Shown: positions 26,001 through 35,472 of the stretch, in pieces
How the letters are laid out: every line of letters begins with the position of its first letter
Numbering within the stretch: the stretch's first letter is position 1
NCBI GenBank assembly: GCA_903905455.1
Contig: CAIVGN010000187.1
Span: forward strand, 1 to 64,000
Length of the DNA: 64,000 bases
Reading direction: 5' to 3'
DNA from: an uncultured Archangium sp.
Lineage (GTDB): Bacteria > Myxococcota > Myxococcia > Myxococcales > Myxococcaceae
Notes under the pieces: model-generated
Told to the model about the DNA's origin: nothing
Seen by the model: only the letters and a program-made list of their open reading frames with translations
The model's database searches: none
Made by a program: the position numbers and the translations under genes

Positions 26001-26792
26001 ATGGAACTCAAGGGAGCAGTGGCAGTGATCACCGGCGGCGCCAGCGGCATCGGCGAGTCGGTCGCGCGGTCGATGGCGCTCAAGGGCGTCAAGGTCGTCA
26101 TCGGCGACATGGACGCGAAGAACCTGGAGCGCGTCGCCGGGGAGATCACCGCGGCGGGCGGCGCGGTGGCCTTCGCCAAGTGCAACGTCACCAACGAAGA
26201 AGACGTGGCCAACCTGATGGATCTGGCCATCGAGAAGTTCGGCGCGCTCAACATCTGCGTGGCGTCTGCGGGCATCATCAAGGACGGCCTGATGATCAAC
26301 GTCGACAAGGACACCGGCAAGGTCAAGCGGGCCATGAGCACCGAGCAGTTCAAGGCGGTGGTGGACGTGAACCTCGTGGGCTCGTTCATCACCCTGCGCG
26401 AGGCGTCGATCCGCATGGTGAACAACAAGTACCAGGGCCTGCTGGTGCCCATCTCGTCGGTCAACAAGGTCGGCCAGACGGGCCAGCTCAACTACGCCTC
26501 GACCAAGGCCGCCATCGCGCTGTGGCCCAAGACGCTGGTCGGCGAGTTCCAGATGAAGGGCATCCAGAACATCCGCTGCGTGGCCATCGCGCCCGGTTAC
26601 GTGGGCACCCCCATGGTCAAGGGCATGAACCAGGAAGCGCTCGACGGCATCTTGAAGGGCGTGCACATCAACCGCCTCATCGAGCCCTCGGAGATCGCCG
26701 ACCTCATCATGTTCGCGGCCCAGAACGAGGCCATCGACGCCACCTGCCTGGAAATCACCGGCGGCCTGATCAGCAACGGCCTCGCCAAGTAA
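26001..26792 (+). CDS. Short-chain dehydrogenase/reductase
   Basis: A classical SDR of 263 aa. The cofactor loop is TGGASGIG (11-18), an acidic residue (IGDMDAKN) after strand 2 favours NAD, the adenine-ring motif NAG is replaced by SAG, and the catalytic triad is Ser152, Tyr165, Lys169 (SSVNK...YASTK). It starts at ATG 26001 behind GAGGG, between two operator-like sites and the thiolase gene. By family and neighbours it probably oxidises a 3-hydroxyacyl compound such as 3-hydroxybutyrate or 3-hydroxyacyl-CoA; the sequence alone cannot choose. An insertion at about 98-112 (VDKDTGKVKRAMSTEQF) is longer than usual. Confidence 0.9.
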   Translation: MELKGAVAVITGGASGIGESVARSMALKGVKVVIGDMDAKNLERVAGEITAAGGAVAFAKCNVTNEEDVANLMDLAIEKFGALNICVASAGIIKDGLMINVDKDTGKVKRAMSTEQFKAVVDVNLVGSFITLREASIRMVNNKYQGLLVPISSVNKVGQTGQLNYASTKAAIALWPKTLVGEFQMKGIQNIRCVAIAPGYVGTPMVKGMNQEALDGILKGVHINRLIEPSEIADLIMFAAQNEAIDATCLEITGGLISNGLAK

Positions 26793-26823
26793 CCAAACCT
26801 TCGGAAACCTCAAGAGGACAGCC

Positions 26824-28077
26824 ATGAGCAAGGTCAGCATCATCGGGGCGTACAACACGAAGTTCGGGTCGTTGATCGAGATGAAGGACATGATCTCGTT
26901 CAAGAAGAAGATCGATCAGAAGTCGTTCTACGAGCTCATCATCGAAGCGGGCCGCGGCGCGATCGCCGACTCGGGCCTGGACGCGAAGGACATCGACGCG
27001 GTGTGGATCGGCGCGTGCTCGCCCTCGCGCTTCGTCAACCAGGAGCACGTGGCGCCGCTGGGCGTGTCCATCGACCCCGCGCTGCGCTTCAAGCCCATGA
27101 CCCGCACCGAGGCCGCCTGCGCCTCGTCGTCGGTCGCCATCTACGACGCGAGCTACGCCATCGAGGCGGGCCGCTTCAAGAACGTGCTGGTGGTGGGCGT
27201 GGAGAAGATGAACCTCGTCGACACGCCGTCGATGACCCAGACCCTGGCCACCTGCTCGTACTGGCCGGAAGAGGGCGCCAAGGGCTTCACCTTCCCCGGG
27301 CTCTTCGCCGAGCTCGCGAAGGCGTACATCGCCCACTACAAGCTGACCGACGCCGAGTGGCGCACCCAGTCGGCGCACGTCGCGGCGCTCATGTACCGCA
27401 ACGCCTCGAAGAACCCCCTGGCCCACGTGCAGAACGGCCCGCAGACGGCCGCGGAGATCCTCGGGCTGCCCGAGTCCGGCAAGGGCTCGAACATGATGAT
27501 CGCCTCGCCCCTGCGGCTGCACGACTGCTCGCTGGTCACCGACGGCGCGGCGGCGGTGGTGCTCACCAGCACCGACTTCGCGAAGGCCAGCAAGAAGAAG
27601 GTGGTGGAGATCGCCGGCATCGGCCACTCCGCCGAGTACCTCCCGCTCTCCAAGCGCGACCACAAGTGGGTGCTCGAGGCCGGCAAGGACGCCGTGGCCA
27701 AGGCCTTCAAGGAAGCGCGCATCACCTCGAAGGACATCGACATCGCCGAGGTGCACGACTGCTTCACCATCAACCAGCTGCTCACCACCGAGGCGCTCGG
27801 CTTGTCGGCCGACGGCAAGGCGGGCCAGGACTACGTGGCCGGCCGCTTCGGCGCCGATGACGACCAGGTGTGCATCAACCTCTCGGGCGGCCTCAAGGCC
27901 AAGGGCCACCCCGTGGGCGCCACCGGCGCCTCGATGCACGCGCTCGTCTACAAGCAGCTGATGGAAGAGCCCATCGGGCTGGCTCCCACGAAGAAGGTGC
28001 CGAAGGTGGGCGTGACCTTCAACGTCGGAGGCTCGGGCGTCAGCAACTGCGTCAGCGTGCTGCGCCGCGTGAAGTGA
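26824..28077 (+). CDS. Thiolase (acetyl-CoA acetyltransferase, SCP-x-like branch)
   Basis: A 417-aa thiolase. The acyl-accepting Cys99 lies in TEAACASSS, HDCF (about 317-320) contains the conserved His region, and GHPVGATG contains His362. The short length and the His-Asp-Cys-Phe motif place it with the lipid-transfer/SCP-x-like thiolases rather than PhaA-type enzymes, which have a C-terminal Cys in a CxGGGxG motif that is absent here (it ends GGSGVSN). It lies 31 bases after the SDR stop, so the two form an operon. The likely reaction is thiolytic cleavage of 3-ketoacyl-CoA to acetyl-CoA. A strong bidirectional hairpin follows the stop. Confidence 0.9.
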   Translation: MSKVSIIGAYNTKFGSLIEMKDMISFKKKIDQKSFYELIIEAGRGAIADSGLDAKDIDAVWIGACSPSRFVNQEHVAPLGVSIDPALRFKPMTRTEAACASSSVAIYDASYAIEAGRFKNVLVVGVEKMNLVDTPSMTQTLATCSYWPEEGAKGFTFPGLFAELAKAYIAHYKLTDAEWRTQSAHVAALMYRNASKNPLAHVQNGPQTAAEILGLPESGKGSNMMIASPLRLHDCSLVTDGAAAVVLTSTDFAKASKKKVVEIAGIGHSAEYLPLSKRDHKWVLEAGKDAVAKAFKEARITSKDIDIAEVHDCFTINQLLTTEALGLSADGKAGQDYVAGRFGADDDQVCINLSGGLKAKGHPVGATGASMHALVYKQLMEEPIGLAPTKKVPKVGVTFNVGGSGVSNCVSVLRRVK

Positions 28078-28100
28078 ATTGAAGTGATGCGGTGAAACGA

Positions 28101-28139
28101 GCCGGCGCGCGGAAGCCCTCAGAGGCCCCGCGCGCCGGC
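28101..28139. terminator. Bidirectional terminator hairpin
   Basis: GCCGGCGCGCGG (28101-28112) pairs perfectly with CCGCGCGCCGGC (28128-28139) across a 15-base loop. One more A-T pair extends the stem, giving 13 bp between two convergent genes. Short T-containing stretches lie on both sides (TTCAACGTCTT, and TCGTTTC on the other strand). Confidence 0.8.
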
Positions 28140-28148
28140 TTCAACGTC

Positions 28149-30401
28149 TTACCCCTTGAGCAGCGCGGCGAAGGCCGGCGCGCCCTTGGCGGCCAGCTCC
28201 TCGATGCGCGCCTTGACCACGTCGGCGACGATGATCTCGCCGATCTCCGTGGCCACCGACCCGTAGATGCCACGCGCCTTCATGCGCTCGGCCTGCTTCA
28301 GGTTGTCCTCGGTCGGCGTCACGTAGTGCACGGCGTCGATCTTGTAGCGGTGGATGAGGAAGAGGTGCGCCACGGTCATCAGGCGCTTCTGCCGGGTGGC
28401 CAGGTCGTAGTTGTTCTGGTCACGGACCGAGAGGATGTTGCGGCCGCGGCGGTCGGCGATGGCGCCGAAGACCACGTTGAGCGCCTTCTTCCCGTCGGGC
28501 GTGAGCAACGCCAGCTCGAGCAGGTCGGCGCCCGCGGTGTGCGGCCGCAGCGAGACCTTGAGCTTGACGTCGATGCCGTGGTGCTTGCGCCACAGCTCGA
28601 GCCACTCTTCGAGCACCCGCGTGGGCACCTCGGTCTGCACCAGGTGCTGGAACTGCGTGGAGCCCTTGCCCATGGAGCGCGTGGTCGCGGTGCGCCCGGA
28701 GATGGACATCAGCCCCGCGTCCGACCGCGGCCCGCCCACCAGCGTCTGCGGCGTGCGGTAGGGCGACTCGAGGAGCCGGAACTTCCGCTGCAGCCGGGCC
28801 AGCGCCAGCATGCCGTCCTGCTTGAGCGCGGTGGCGAACTCCTCGCCGGCCAGGCCGTCGATCTGGTGGCCGCCGTAGGTGATGAAGTTGAACACGAAGC
28901 CCAGCTTCCCCAGCTCCGCGGGGAAGGCGCGCATCTGCTCGTCGGTCATGCCGGTGGTGTCCCAGCTGAACGAGGGCGAGAGGTTGTAGGCCATCATCTT
29001 GCCGGGGAACTTCGCGTGGATCGCCTCGGCGAACTTCTTCGCCTCGTGCAGGTCGGCGGTCTTCGTCTCCATCCACAAGATGTCGGCGAAGGGCGCGGCG
29101 GCCAGCGACTTGGCGATGGCGTACTCGAGCCCACCACGCACCTGGTAGTAGTTGTCGGGCGTCTTGGCGTGCTCGCAGTCCCACGTCACCTCGATGCCCA
29201 TGGTGCGGGCCCTGGCGTGCGCCACGTACCAGCCGGTGTGGCTGGCGAACTCGAGCCACGCCTCGGGGGTCATGGGCAACTGGGCGCCCTCGCTGATGCG
29301 GAAGCGCATCGCGTCGGCCACCGCCTCGGCGTACGACTTGATGCCGGCCTCCTGCTGCCAGGCGTCGAAGAGCTTGTCGAAGGCCTTGTCGAGCGCGTCG
29401 TCGACGGACTTGAGCCCGCCCTTGAGGAACAGCGCGGCGGCGTCCTGGATGGCCGCCACCAGCTTGTGCTTCTCCATCCACAGGTCGGCCGCCGCGTACT
29501 CCGCGTCGGCCACCGCGTAGATGAGGTGACCCGAGAGCTCGGCGACGCCAGCCTTGTGGAACTGGCGCAGCATGGCCAGCAGCGTGGTGCGGAAGCTGGG
29601 CAGCGCGGTGTTGGTGGCGCCCAGCACGAAGGGCTGGTCGCGCTCGTCACCGCGGCCATCGAGCAGCGTGGCCGACTCGGCGTCGGTGCGCGCGACCACG
29701 ATGCCCGGCACGCCCATGATGTCGAGCTGGAAGCGGGCGGCCGACAGGCGCTTGAGCTGCTCGTCTTCGCTGACCAGCACCTTGCCGCCCTGGTGCCCGC
29801 ACTTCTTCACGCCGACCTTCTGATCTTCGATGTGGTACCCGGGCACGCCCACCTCGACGAAGCGCCGCACCAGGTTGCGCACGTGCGCGTCGCCGCCGTG
29901 GCCGGTGTCGGCGTCGGCGATGATGAAGGGGCGAAAGTCGACCTCGGGCGTCGCGTTGCGCTGCTCTTCGGTCATGCGCGCGCGCGCGTGGAACTGGTTC
30001 TTGTCGGCGGTGAGCAGCGCGCGGACGATGGGCGCGGCCTCGTCGGGCACCTGGCTCAGGGGGTAGCTGGCGAGATCGGGGCCCGGGTCTTCCTGCACGC
30101 TGCCCTTGGCGCTGGTGGCCCAGCCGCCGAGGTAGATGGCCTCGATGCCGAGCTTCTTCATGGTGACGGCCTGGCCCGGCGAATACGGGCCGAAGGTGGT
30201 CACGCTCAGGCCCTGCGCGTTGAGCTCCTTGAGCCGGGCCCAGAACGCCCGCGCCGACTCGCGCGCCACGCCGTAGTCGCCGGCGATGGTGCCCTGCTGT
30301 TCCACCACTTCGCGCGCCGAATACACGCGCGTGATGCCCGCGAAGCGCGGACTTTCGAAGTACGCCTGCATCTGCTTCACGTCATGCTCGAACGTCTTCA
30401 T
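28149..30401 (-). CDS. aceA: Isocitrate lyase, long form
   Basis: A 750-aa isocitrate lyase, clearly longer than the roughly 430-aa bacterial AceA and comparable with the long ICL2-like forms. The catalytic loop KKCGH (Cys201) is intact, as are the Mg-binding DADTGHGG and the HIEDQ stretch. It cleaves isocitrate to succinate and glyoxylate, the committing step of the glyoxylate shunt needed to grow on acetyl-CoA. The extra middle and C-terminal sequence is usual for the long form and has no separate catalytic motif that I recognise. It is transcribed towards the thiolase gene and shares a terminator with it. A GTGC-like palindrome lies in the promoter region shared with the divergent flavoprotein gene. 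Confidence 0.93.
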   Translation of the reverse strand: MKTFEHDVKQMQAYFESPRFAGITRVYSAREVVEQQGTIAGDYGVARESARAFWARLKELNAQGLSVTTFGPYSPGQAVTMKKLGIEAIYLGGWATSAKGSVQEDPGPDLASYPLSQVPDEAAPIVRALLTADKNQFHARARMTEEQRNATPEVDFRPFIIADADTGHGGDAHVRNLVRRFVEVGVPGYHIEDQKVGVKKCGHQGGKVLVSEDEQLKRLSAARFQLDIMGVPGIVVARTDAESATLLDGRGDERDQPFVLGATNTALPSFRTTLLAMLRQFHKAGVAELSGHLIYAVADAEYAAADLWMEKHKLVAAIQDAAALFLKGGLKSVDDALDKAFDKLFDAWQQEAGIKSYAEAVADAMRFRISEGAQLPMTPEAWLEFASHTGWYVAHARARTMGIEVTWDCEHAKTPDNYYQVRGGLEYAIAKSLAAAPFADILWMETKTADLHEAKKFAEAIHAKFPGKMMAYNLSPSFSWDTTGMTDEQMRAFPAELGKLGFVFNFITYGGHQIDGLAGEEFATALKQDGMLALARLQRKFRLLESPYRTPQTLVGGPRSDAGLMSISGRTATTRSMGKGSTQFQHLVQTEVPTRVLEEWLELWRKHHGIDVKLKVSLRPHTAGADLLELALLTPDGKKALNVVFGAIADRRGRNILSVRDQNNYDLATRQKRLMTVAHLFLIHRYKIDAVHYVTPTEDNLKQAERMKARGIYGSVATEIGEIIVADVVKARIEELAAKGAPAFAALLKG

Positions 30402-30484
30402 GTCGTCTCCTCAGCGGGGTGGAGGCCCCGAGATAGCGCCGTTGCCGCAACGCGTCACGCGGTCGTTGGGGGACGTGAAGTTGA

Positions 30485-30510
30485 ACTGCTTGCTTGCAGT
30501 GCCGCGCACT
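30485..30510. promoter_or_regulatory. Overlapping palindromes in the isocitrate lyase/monooxygenase promoter region
   Basis: ACTGC-N6-GCAGT (30485-30500) overlaps AGTGC-CGC-GCACT (30498-30510), a perfect palindrome with the same 3-base spacer as the sites near 25899 and 44840. It lies between the divergent starts at 30401 and 30566. Confidence 0.4.
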
Positions 30511-30565
30511 TGGGGCGTGACGTGGATCAACTCGTTCGGCGCCCGGATTCGCTAGGGGGGCGCGG

Positions 30566-31909
30566 ATGCAAACCGACGTCATCGTGGTGGGTGGTGGTTT
30601 CGCGGGGCTCACGGCCGCCGCGGCGCTGCAGCGCAAGGGCGCGCGGGTCGAGGTGCTCGAGGGCTCGGCCACCTGGGCCCAGCAGTTTCGCGGGGAGCTG
30701 ATTCACCCCCGCGGCGTGCGCGCGCTCCAGGGCCTCGATCTCGCGGCGCCGCTCTTCGCGGCCGGCGGCGTCGAAGTGCACGGCTTCGCGGCCACGGCGT
30801 CTTCGACCAGCGCGGTGACGCGGCTGCCGTACACCCACGGCGTCGGGCTGGGCATCGACCACCCGCTGATGATCGACACCCTGCGCCGCGAGCTGGCCAC
30901 GCGGCCCGGCCTCACCATCACCACCTCGGCCCGCGTCGAAGACTTCCTGCGCGACGGCGGCCGCGTGGTGGGCGTGCGCACGGCCGACGGTCACGAGCAC
31001 CGCGCTTCGCTGGTGGTGGTCGCCGATGGCCGCGCGTCACGGCTGCGCAACCTGCTGGGCATGCAGGCGCACGTGCGGCTGCTCTCGTACACCGTGGCCC
31101 TGGGCGTCGAAGGCGAGCTGCCCAGCGGCCGCCTCGGCCACGTCTTCCTCGGCGCACCCGGGCCGGTGCTCGCCTACCCCTATGCGGCCGGGAAGATCCG
31201 CATGGTGATCGACGTGCCGCTCGACGTGCCCAAGGGGCGCGCGGCCATCAAGGCCTTCCTGCTGACGCACTACGCGCCCGCGGTGCCCGAGCCCCTGCGC
31301 GCGGCGATGAAGCAGAGCCTCGAGCAGAACCCGCTGGAGCTGATCTCCACCCAGGCCATCGCCACCGAAGCGTGCGCGGCGCCGGGCGTGGTGCTGCTGG
31401 GCGATGCCGGAGGCTGCGCGCACCCGCTGACGGCCTCGGGCCTCACCAACGCGATGAACGACGTGCTCACCCTGGCCGACGTCTTCGGGGAACACGGCCT
31501 GGGCGACGACGCGCTGCGCAGCTACCAGCGCCGCCGCTACGACTTCGTGCGCATGCGCGAGCTCTTCACCGACGCGCTCTACGAGGTGTTCCGCGGGCAG
31601 GACCCCGGCTCGCGCGCGCTGCAGGCCGGCGTCTTCACGTATTGGAACTCGTCGGAGCGCTCGCGCATCGCCTCGATGGACCTGCTGAGCGGCGAAGACC
31701 TGCGGCCGGGTCACTTCGTCACCGAGTACACGCGCGTCTTCGGCCGCTCGGCCATCCACGTGTTGTGGGGACGCCACCCGGGCAGCCGCCGGAAGAACTT
31801 CTCGTCGCTGCTCAAGACCAGCCTGGGCCGCCTCGAGCACGTCGCCACGCGCACCACGAAGACGGTGGTGGATCGCTACCGGCGCGAGCTCCACCAGCCG
31901 CGGGCGTGA
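30566..31909 (+). CDS. FAD-dependent monooxygenase, squalene-epoxidase-like
   Basis: A 447-aa flavoprotein monooxygenase. The FAD dinucleotide fold is VVGGGFAG (8-14), the second motif is VVADGRAS, and the third is LLGDAGGCAHPLTASGL (about 277-293) followed by TNAMNDVLTLADVF. FRGELIHPRGVRAL near 42-55 resembles the GELLQPGG segment of squalene epoxidases, and the His-Pro-Leu-Thr after GD is also typical of them. A UbiH-like hydroxylase or geranylgeranyl reductase is the alternative. Bacterial squalene epoxidases are known in sterol-making myxobacteria, but no cyclase is in this window. The C-terminus is basic, consistent with membrane association. It is divergent from isocitrate lyase. Confidence 0.8.
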   Translation: MQTDVIVVGGGFAGLTAAAALQRKGARVEVLEGSATWAQQFRGELIHPRGVRALQGLDLAAPLFAAGGVEVHGFAATASSTSAVTRLPYTHGVGLGIDHPLMIDTLRRELATRPGLTITTSARVEDFLRDGGRVVGVRTADGHEHRASLVVVADGRASRLRNLLGMQAHVRLLSYTVALGVEGELPSGRLGHVFLGAPGPVLAYPYAAGKIRMVIDVPLDVPKGRAAIKAFLLTHYAPAVPEPLRAAMKQSLEQNPLELISTQAIATEACAAPGVVLLGDAGGCAHPLTASGLTNAMNDVLTLADVFGEHGLGDDALRSYQRRRYDFVRMRELFTDALYEVFRGQDPGSRALQAGVFTYWNSSERSRIASMDLLSGEDLRPGHFVTEYTRVFGRSAIHVLWGRHPGSRRKNFSSLLKTSLGRLEHVATRTTKTVVDRYRRELHQPRA

Positions 31910-31935
31910 GCCCTGGACTCGGTCGCTTGACGTAG

Positions 31936-32628
31936 GGCACCACGCTCAACGCCGAACTGGCCATCAGCGAAGCCGACGTCTTTCGCATCAACGTGGCGAG
32001 CGCCGGTGCGCTGCGCCTCGAGCTGAACTCCTTCGCCTGCCAGGCGTTCACCGGTGTGCGGCTCGCCCTGCTCGACTCCGCGGCCACGCAACTGAGCATC
32101 GAAGACCTCTCCTCGTTGACCGCGTGCCGGCTGATGGTGGCGCAGGTGCAGCCCGGCACCTACTACGTCGCCGTGTCCCGCACGCAGACGGGCAGCCAGC
32201 CCCTGCCCTACTGGATCACCCCGACGCTCAACACGGCCCGCACCACCGAGGTCGAGCCCAACGACACCACCAACCAGGCCAACCTGGTCACCGGCGCCGA
32301 CGTGGTGATGTGCGGGGCGCTGGGCACGACCACCGACTTCACCGACGACTTCATCTTCACGCTCTCGCAGCCCGCGGTGATGCACGCCGAGGTCCTCGAG
32401 TCGTCGACCATGAGCACCACCTGCGAGTCGAACCTGCTCGATTCGCGCCTCGAGCTCCTCAGCGGCGCCGGCCTGCAGCTCCTCACGAACGCCGACACGG
32501 GCCGGGGCCTGTGCTCGCGCGTCGAGTCGGTGGGCACCCTGACCGCGGGCACCTACTTCCTGCGCGTCACCGAGACGGCCAGCCCCAAGCGCGGCTTCCC
32601 GTACTGCGTCTCGCTGCGCCTGCGCTGA
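31936..32628 (+). pseudogene. Truncated exported protein with two PPC-like domains
   Basis: The reading frame is open from just after a TAG at 31933 and has no ATG or signal peptide; the first possible start, GTG 31993, falls inside a domain. The sequence reads as two pre-peptidase C-terminal (PPC)-like beta domains: the first begins LNAELAISEADVFRINV, the second TEVEPNDTTNQANLVTG and later FIFTLSQPAVMHAEVL. Each contains a Cys pair. Such domains normally end secreted proteases. The part that should precede them, including the signal peptide, is missing and is replaced by the end of the monooxygenase gene 26 bases upstream. I infer a 5'-deleted remnant, although a re-used small ORF cannot be excluded. 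Confidence 0.6.
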
Positions 32629-32638
32629 CCCGCGCGGG

Positions 32639-34564
32639 TCAGTTGCCGGCGTCGCCGTAGCCCAGCGTGTGCCGTTGCCAGTCGGCTTCGAGCGCACGCT
32701 CGGCGAACACCACGCACTCGGGGTCGGCCTCGGCCACCAGCTTCGCGCGCGCCGCGGCGTCGGTGGCCGGTCCCACGATGCGCGCGCAGGGCAGCTCCAC
32801 GCCCAACTGCGCGGCGTCGCGAGCGGCCTGCTGCAGCGACTGGTCGCGGAACACCGGCGCCTCCTCGCGGACCGCGTCGACCCAGTCTTCGGGCACGTCG
32901 ACGCCGCGGCCGAGCACCACGGTGACCCGCTGCGACTGGGCCACGCCGCGGTGGGCCCGCGAGCGCGTCTCGTACGAGGGCGTGGCGGTGTCGAGGCGCG
33001 CGCGGACCATGGCGAGCAGCTCGAGGGGGAACACGTCGGTCGGCGCGAGCACCACGTCGAGCGTGGCGTAGGGGTCCACGGCGAGGCGCGCGTCGATGGC
33101 CGAGAGCAGCGCCGCGTGGTGCGAGAACAGGTCCTCGCCCTCGAACCACAACGCGCAGTGCTGGGCCCCGGGGCGCGCGGCGGCGGCCCGCTCGGCGCCC
33201 GAAGCCTTCTCGGGCGAGAGCTGGAACACGTCGGGCGGCTCCACCGGCGGCGTGGCGGCCACGAGGTGCGGCCGGGGCAGTGCGTCGAGGCGACGACCCA
33301 GTCGCTCTTCGGCTGACGCCAGCGACTCGGCGATGTCCTGCTCGCTCATGGTCTCGGTGCGAATGATGCGGTACGGCGGCTCGCGCTCGAAGATGAGCCC
33401 GTCGCGGGCGGCGCTCTCGCGCATCGCGGTGCCCGGCAAGACGTAGAGCGCGAAGACCTGCGCGAACTGGCCGAGGTCGTGCTTCTCGAGGAAGTCGACT
33501 CCCTTGCTCACGTCTTCGCTCACGTCACCCGGCAGCCCGACCATGAGGTCGATGAGCAGGTCGACGCCCTGTTCGCGTAGCATCTTGGCGGCCGCGGCCA
33601 CCATCGCCGGGTTGCCGCCGCGCTGCACGCGCTTCAAGGTCTTCGCGCTCACCGACTGCAGGCCGATCTCCAGCTTGTCGAAGCCCACCTTCTTGAGCAT
33701 CGCGGCGTGCGCGGCGCTCAGGCCCTCGGGGCGCACCTCGGCGAAGAAGGACATGCTCCGGTCGGGGTTGGCGCGGCCCAGCGCCTCGAGCACCAGCTCG
33801 AAGTCGGGGCGATGGTTGAAGGTGGGGTCGAGGAAGGAGATCTCCTTCGCGCCCCGCTCGCGCAGCCCGGTGACCACGGCCTCGACCTGCGCGGGACTCA
33901 GCAGCCGCAGCGCGCTCTGCACCTTGGGGTAGAAACAGAAGGTGCACTTCGAGCGGCAGCCGCGGGCGCCCTCCACGTAGGCCGAGCGCTCGGGCTCCAC
34001 CGGCACCAGGCCCTCGAGGTACGGGGAGCCATAGCTCGAGAGCGGGAACAGGGCCGCGCGCGGAGGGCCGAAGGGCGTCAGCCCGGTGGGAGTGCGCACC
34101 GCGACGCCGCCGAGGCCCGCGGGGTCACGACCTGCGAGCACGTGCTCCAGCACCTCGACCAGCGCCTCCTCGCCTTCACCGGAGACCGCGAGGTCGAAGC
34201 CCTGCTGCTCGAGCAGGAACCCGTTGTCGGGGCTCACCTCGGGGCCGCCGATGAGGACGCGGGTGCGGGGGGAGCGGCGCTTGACCTCGCGCGCCAGGTG
34301 CAGGCTGCGCTCCATGTTCCACAGGTAGAGCGAGAGGCCGAGGAACTCGGGTTCGTCGGCGGCGATCAACTCCGCGAGCCGGGTGTCTCCGTAGCGGTCG
34401 GTGATCGACGGCGCGACCACGTCGACGTCGATGCGGTCGGTGAGCCCGTGCACGCGCGCGGCGACCCCGAGGCACCCGGCGGCCAAGGGCACGTTGCCCG
34501 TCGCGGCGAGCGCCGCAGGAGGTGGGACAGGCAACTGGACCAGCCGGAGCTTCGCGCGAGACAC
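32639..34564 (-). CDS. Radical SAM protein with B12-binding-type N-terminal domain
   Basis: A 641-aa class B-like radical SAM enzyme. The N-terminal ~170 residues look like a cobalamin-binding-type Rossmann domain (LAAGCLGVAA, FLGLSLYLWNMERSLHLA, VLIGGPEVS) but no DxHxxG cobalamin-ligand motif is visible. The [4Fe-4S] motif is Cys203-Cys207-Cys210 (CRSKCTFC), followed by SFLDPTFNHR and the GGxxG-like region before EIGLQSVS. The C-terminal ~130 residues have no clear motif. The start is GTG 34564, since any longer frame would run into the divergent hydrolase. Relatives methylate unactivated carbons or build ring systems in natural products. The substrate is unknown. Confidence 0.85.
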   Translation of the reverse strand: MSRAKLRLVQLPVPPPAALAATGNVPLAAGCLGVAARVHGLTDRIDVDVVAPSITDRYGDTRLAELIAADEPEFLGLSLYLWNMERSLHLAREVKRRSPRTRVLIGGPEVSPDNGFLLEQQGFDLAVSGEGEEALVEVLEHVLAGRDPAGLGGVAVRTPTGLTPFGPPRAALFPLSSYGSPYLEGLVPVEPERSAYVEGARGCRSKCTFCFYPKVQSALRLLSPAQVEAVVTGLRERGAKEISFLDPTFNHRPDFELVLEALGRANPDRSMSFFAEVRPEGLSAAHAAMLKKVGFDKLEIGLQSVSAKTLKRVQRGGNPAMVAAAAKMLREQGVDLLIDLMVGLPGDVSEDVSKGVDFLEKHDLGQFAQVFALYVLPGTAMRESAARDGLIFEREPPYRIIRTETMSEQDIAESLASAEERLGRRLDALPRPHLVAATPPVEPPDVFQLSPEKASGAERAAAARPGAQHCALWFEGEDLFSHHAALLSAIDARLAVDPYATLDVVLAPTDVFPLELLAMVRARLDTATPSYETRSRAHRGVAQSQRVTVVLGRGVDVPEDWVDAVREEAPVFRDQSLQQAARDAAQLGVELPCARIVGPATDAAARAKLVAEADPECVVFAERALEADWQRHTLGYGDAGN

Positions 34565-34672
34565 GGTGCGGAAGATGCGGCACCGGGCGCGGCACTGCCA
34601 TGGCTTTGCGTCGCAATCGTCGGCCGTCGCTTCGTTGACCCGGGTGTGGGTGGGTGCTCCGCTGCCGGGCGA

Positions 34673-35422
34673 ATGATCGTCACCACCCAGTTCGTCGACG
34701 CCCCGGGCCCCGCGGGACCCATTCGTTGTCTCGTCGCGCGCCCCCACGTGGAAGGGCGCACCTTCCCCGCGGTGGTGGTGTGGTCGGACGTCTTTCAGTG
34801 CACCCCGCCCCACGAGCGCCTCGTGCGGCGGCTCGCGGGCCACGGCTTCGTCGTCGTCTCTCCCGAGCACTACGGACGTCATGAGCCCCTGGGCACGGTG
34901 TTCGACTTCGAGCAGGGCCGGGAGCGCGCGCTCCAGGCCGCCGACGCGATGACCGTCGCCGAGCTCGACGCCGATCGCCGCGCGGTGCTCGACTTCGTGC
35001 CGCGGATCCCCGGCGTGGTGCCAGGCGCCATCGGGGCCTGGGGCTTCTGCTACGGCGGCCACCTCGCCTTCCGCGCTGCCTTCGAGCCCGAAGTGAAGGC
35101 CACGGTGTGCTGCTACGGCACGGGCCTTCACAACGGCAAGCTGGGCACCTGTGACGGCGTGCGCACCCACGCAGGCTCGCTGGAACGCGCTGGCGAGATT
35201 CACGGGGAGCTGCTGCTCGTCTGGGGCCGCAACGATCCGCACATTCCCGCGGAAGGTCGCACGAAGATCCACGCGGCCCTCGACTCGGCCGGCGTGCGCT
35301 CGGAGGCGCGGTTGTTCGGGGCGGATCACGCCTTCATGCGCGACGTCGGACCCCGCTACGATCCAGCCGCGGCCGACGAGGCCTTCGCCGCGACGGTCGC
35401 CTGTTTTCGTCGCGCGCTCTGA
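34673..35422 (+). CDS. Dienelactone hydrolase family protein
   Basis: A 249-aa alpha/beta hydrolase of the dienelactone hydrolase family. The nucleophile is Cys126 in GFCYGG, rather than the Ser used by most esterases; the Asp is in GRNDPHIP and the His in ADHAFMRD. The length and motif spacing are normal for the family. There is no signal peptide, so it is cytoplasmic. It is divergent from the radical SAM gene, with about 108 bases between the starts. Members hydrolyse lactones and related esters; the substrate here cannot be named. Confidence 0.9.
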   Translation: MIVTTQFVDAPGPAGPIRCLVARPHVEGRTFPAVVVWSDVFQCTPPHERLVRRLAGHGFVVVSPEHYGRHEPLGTVFDFEQGRERALQAADAMTVAELDADRRAVLDFVPRIPGVVPGAIGAWGFCYGGHLAFRAAFEPEVKATVCCYGTGLHNGKLGTCDGVRTHAGSLERAGEIHGELLLVWGRNDPHIPAEGRTKIHAALDSAGVRSEARLFGADHAFMRDVGPRYDPAAADEAFAATVACFRRAL

Positions 35423-35472
35423 GATGCACGCAGATCGCTACGGCGGCAGTGCGGCGGGCTACGGTCGAAACC

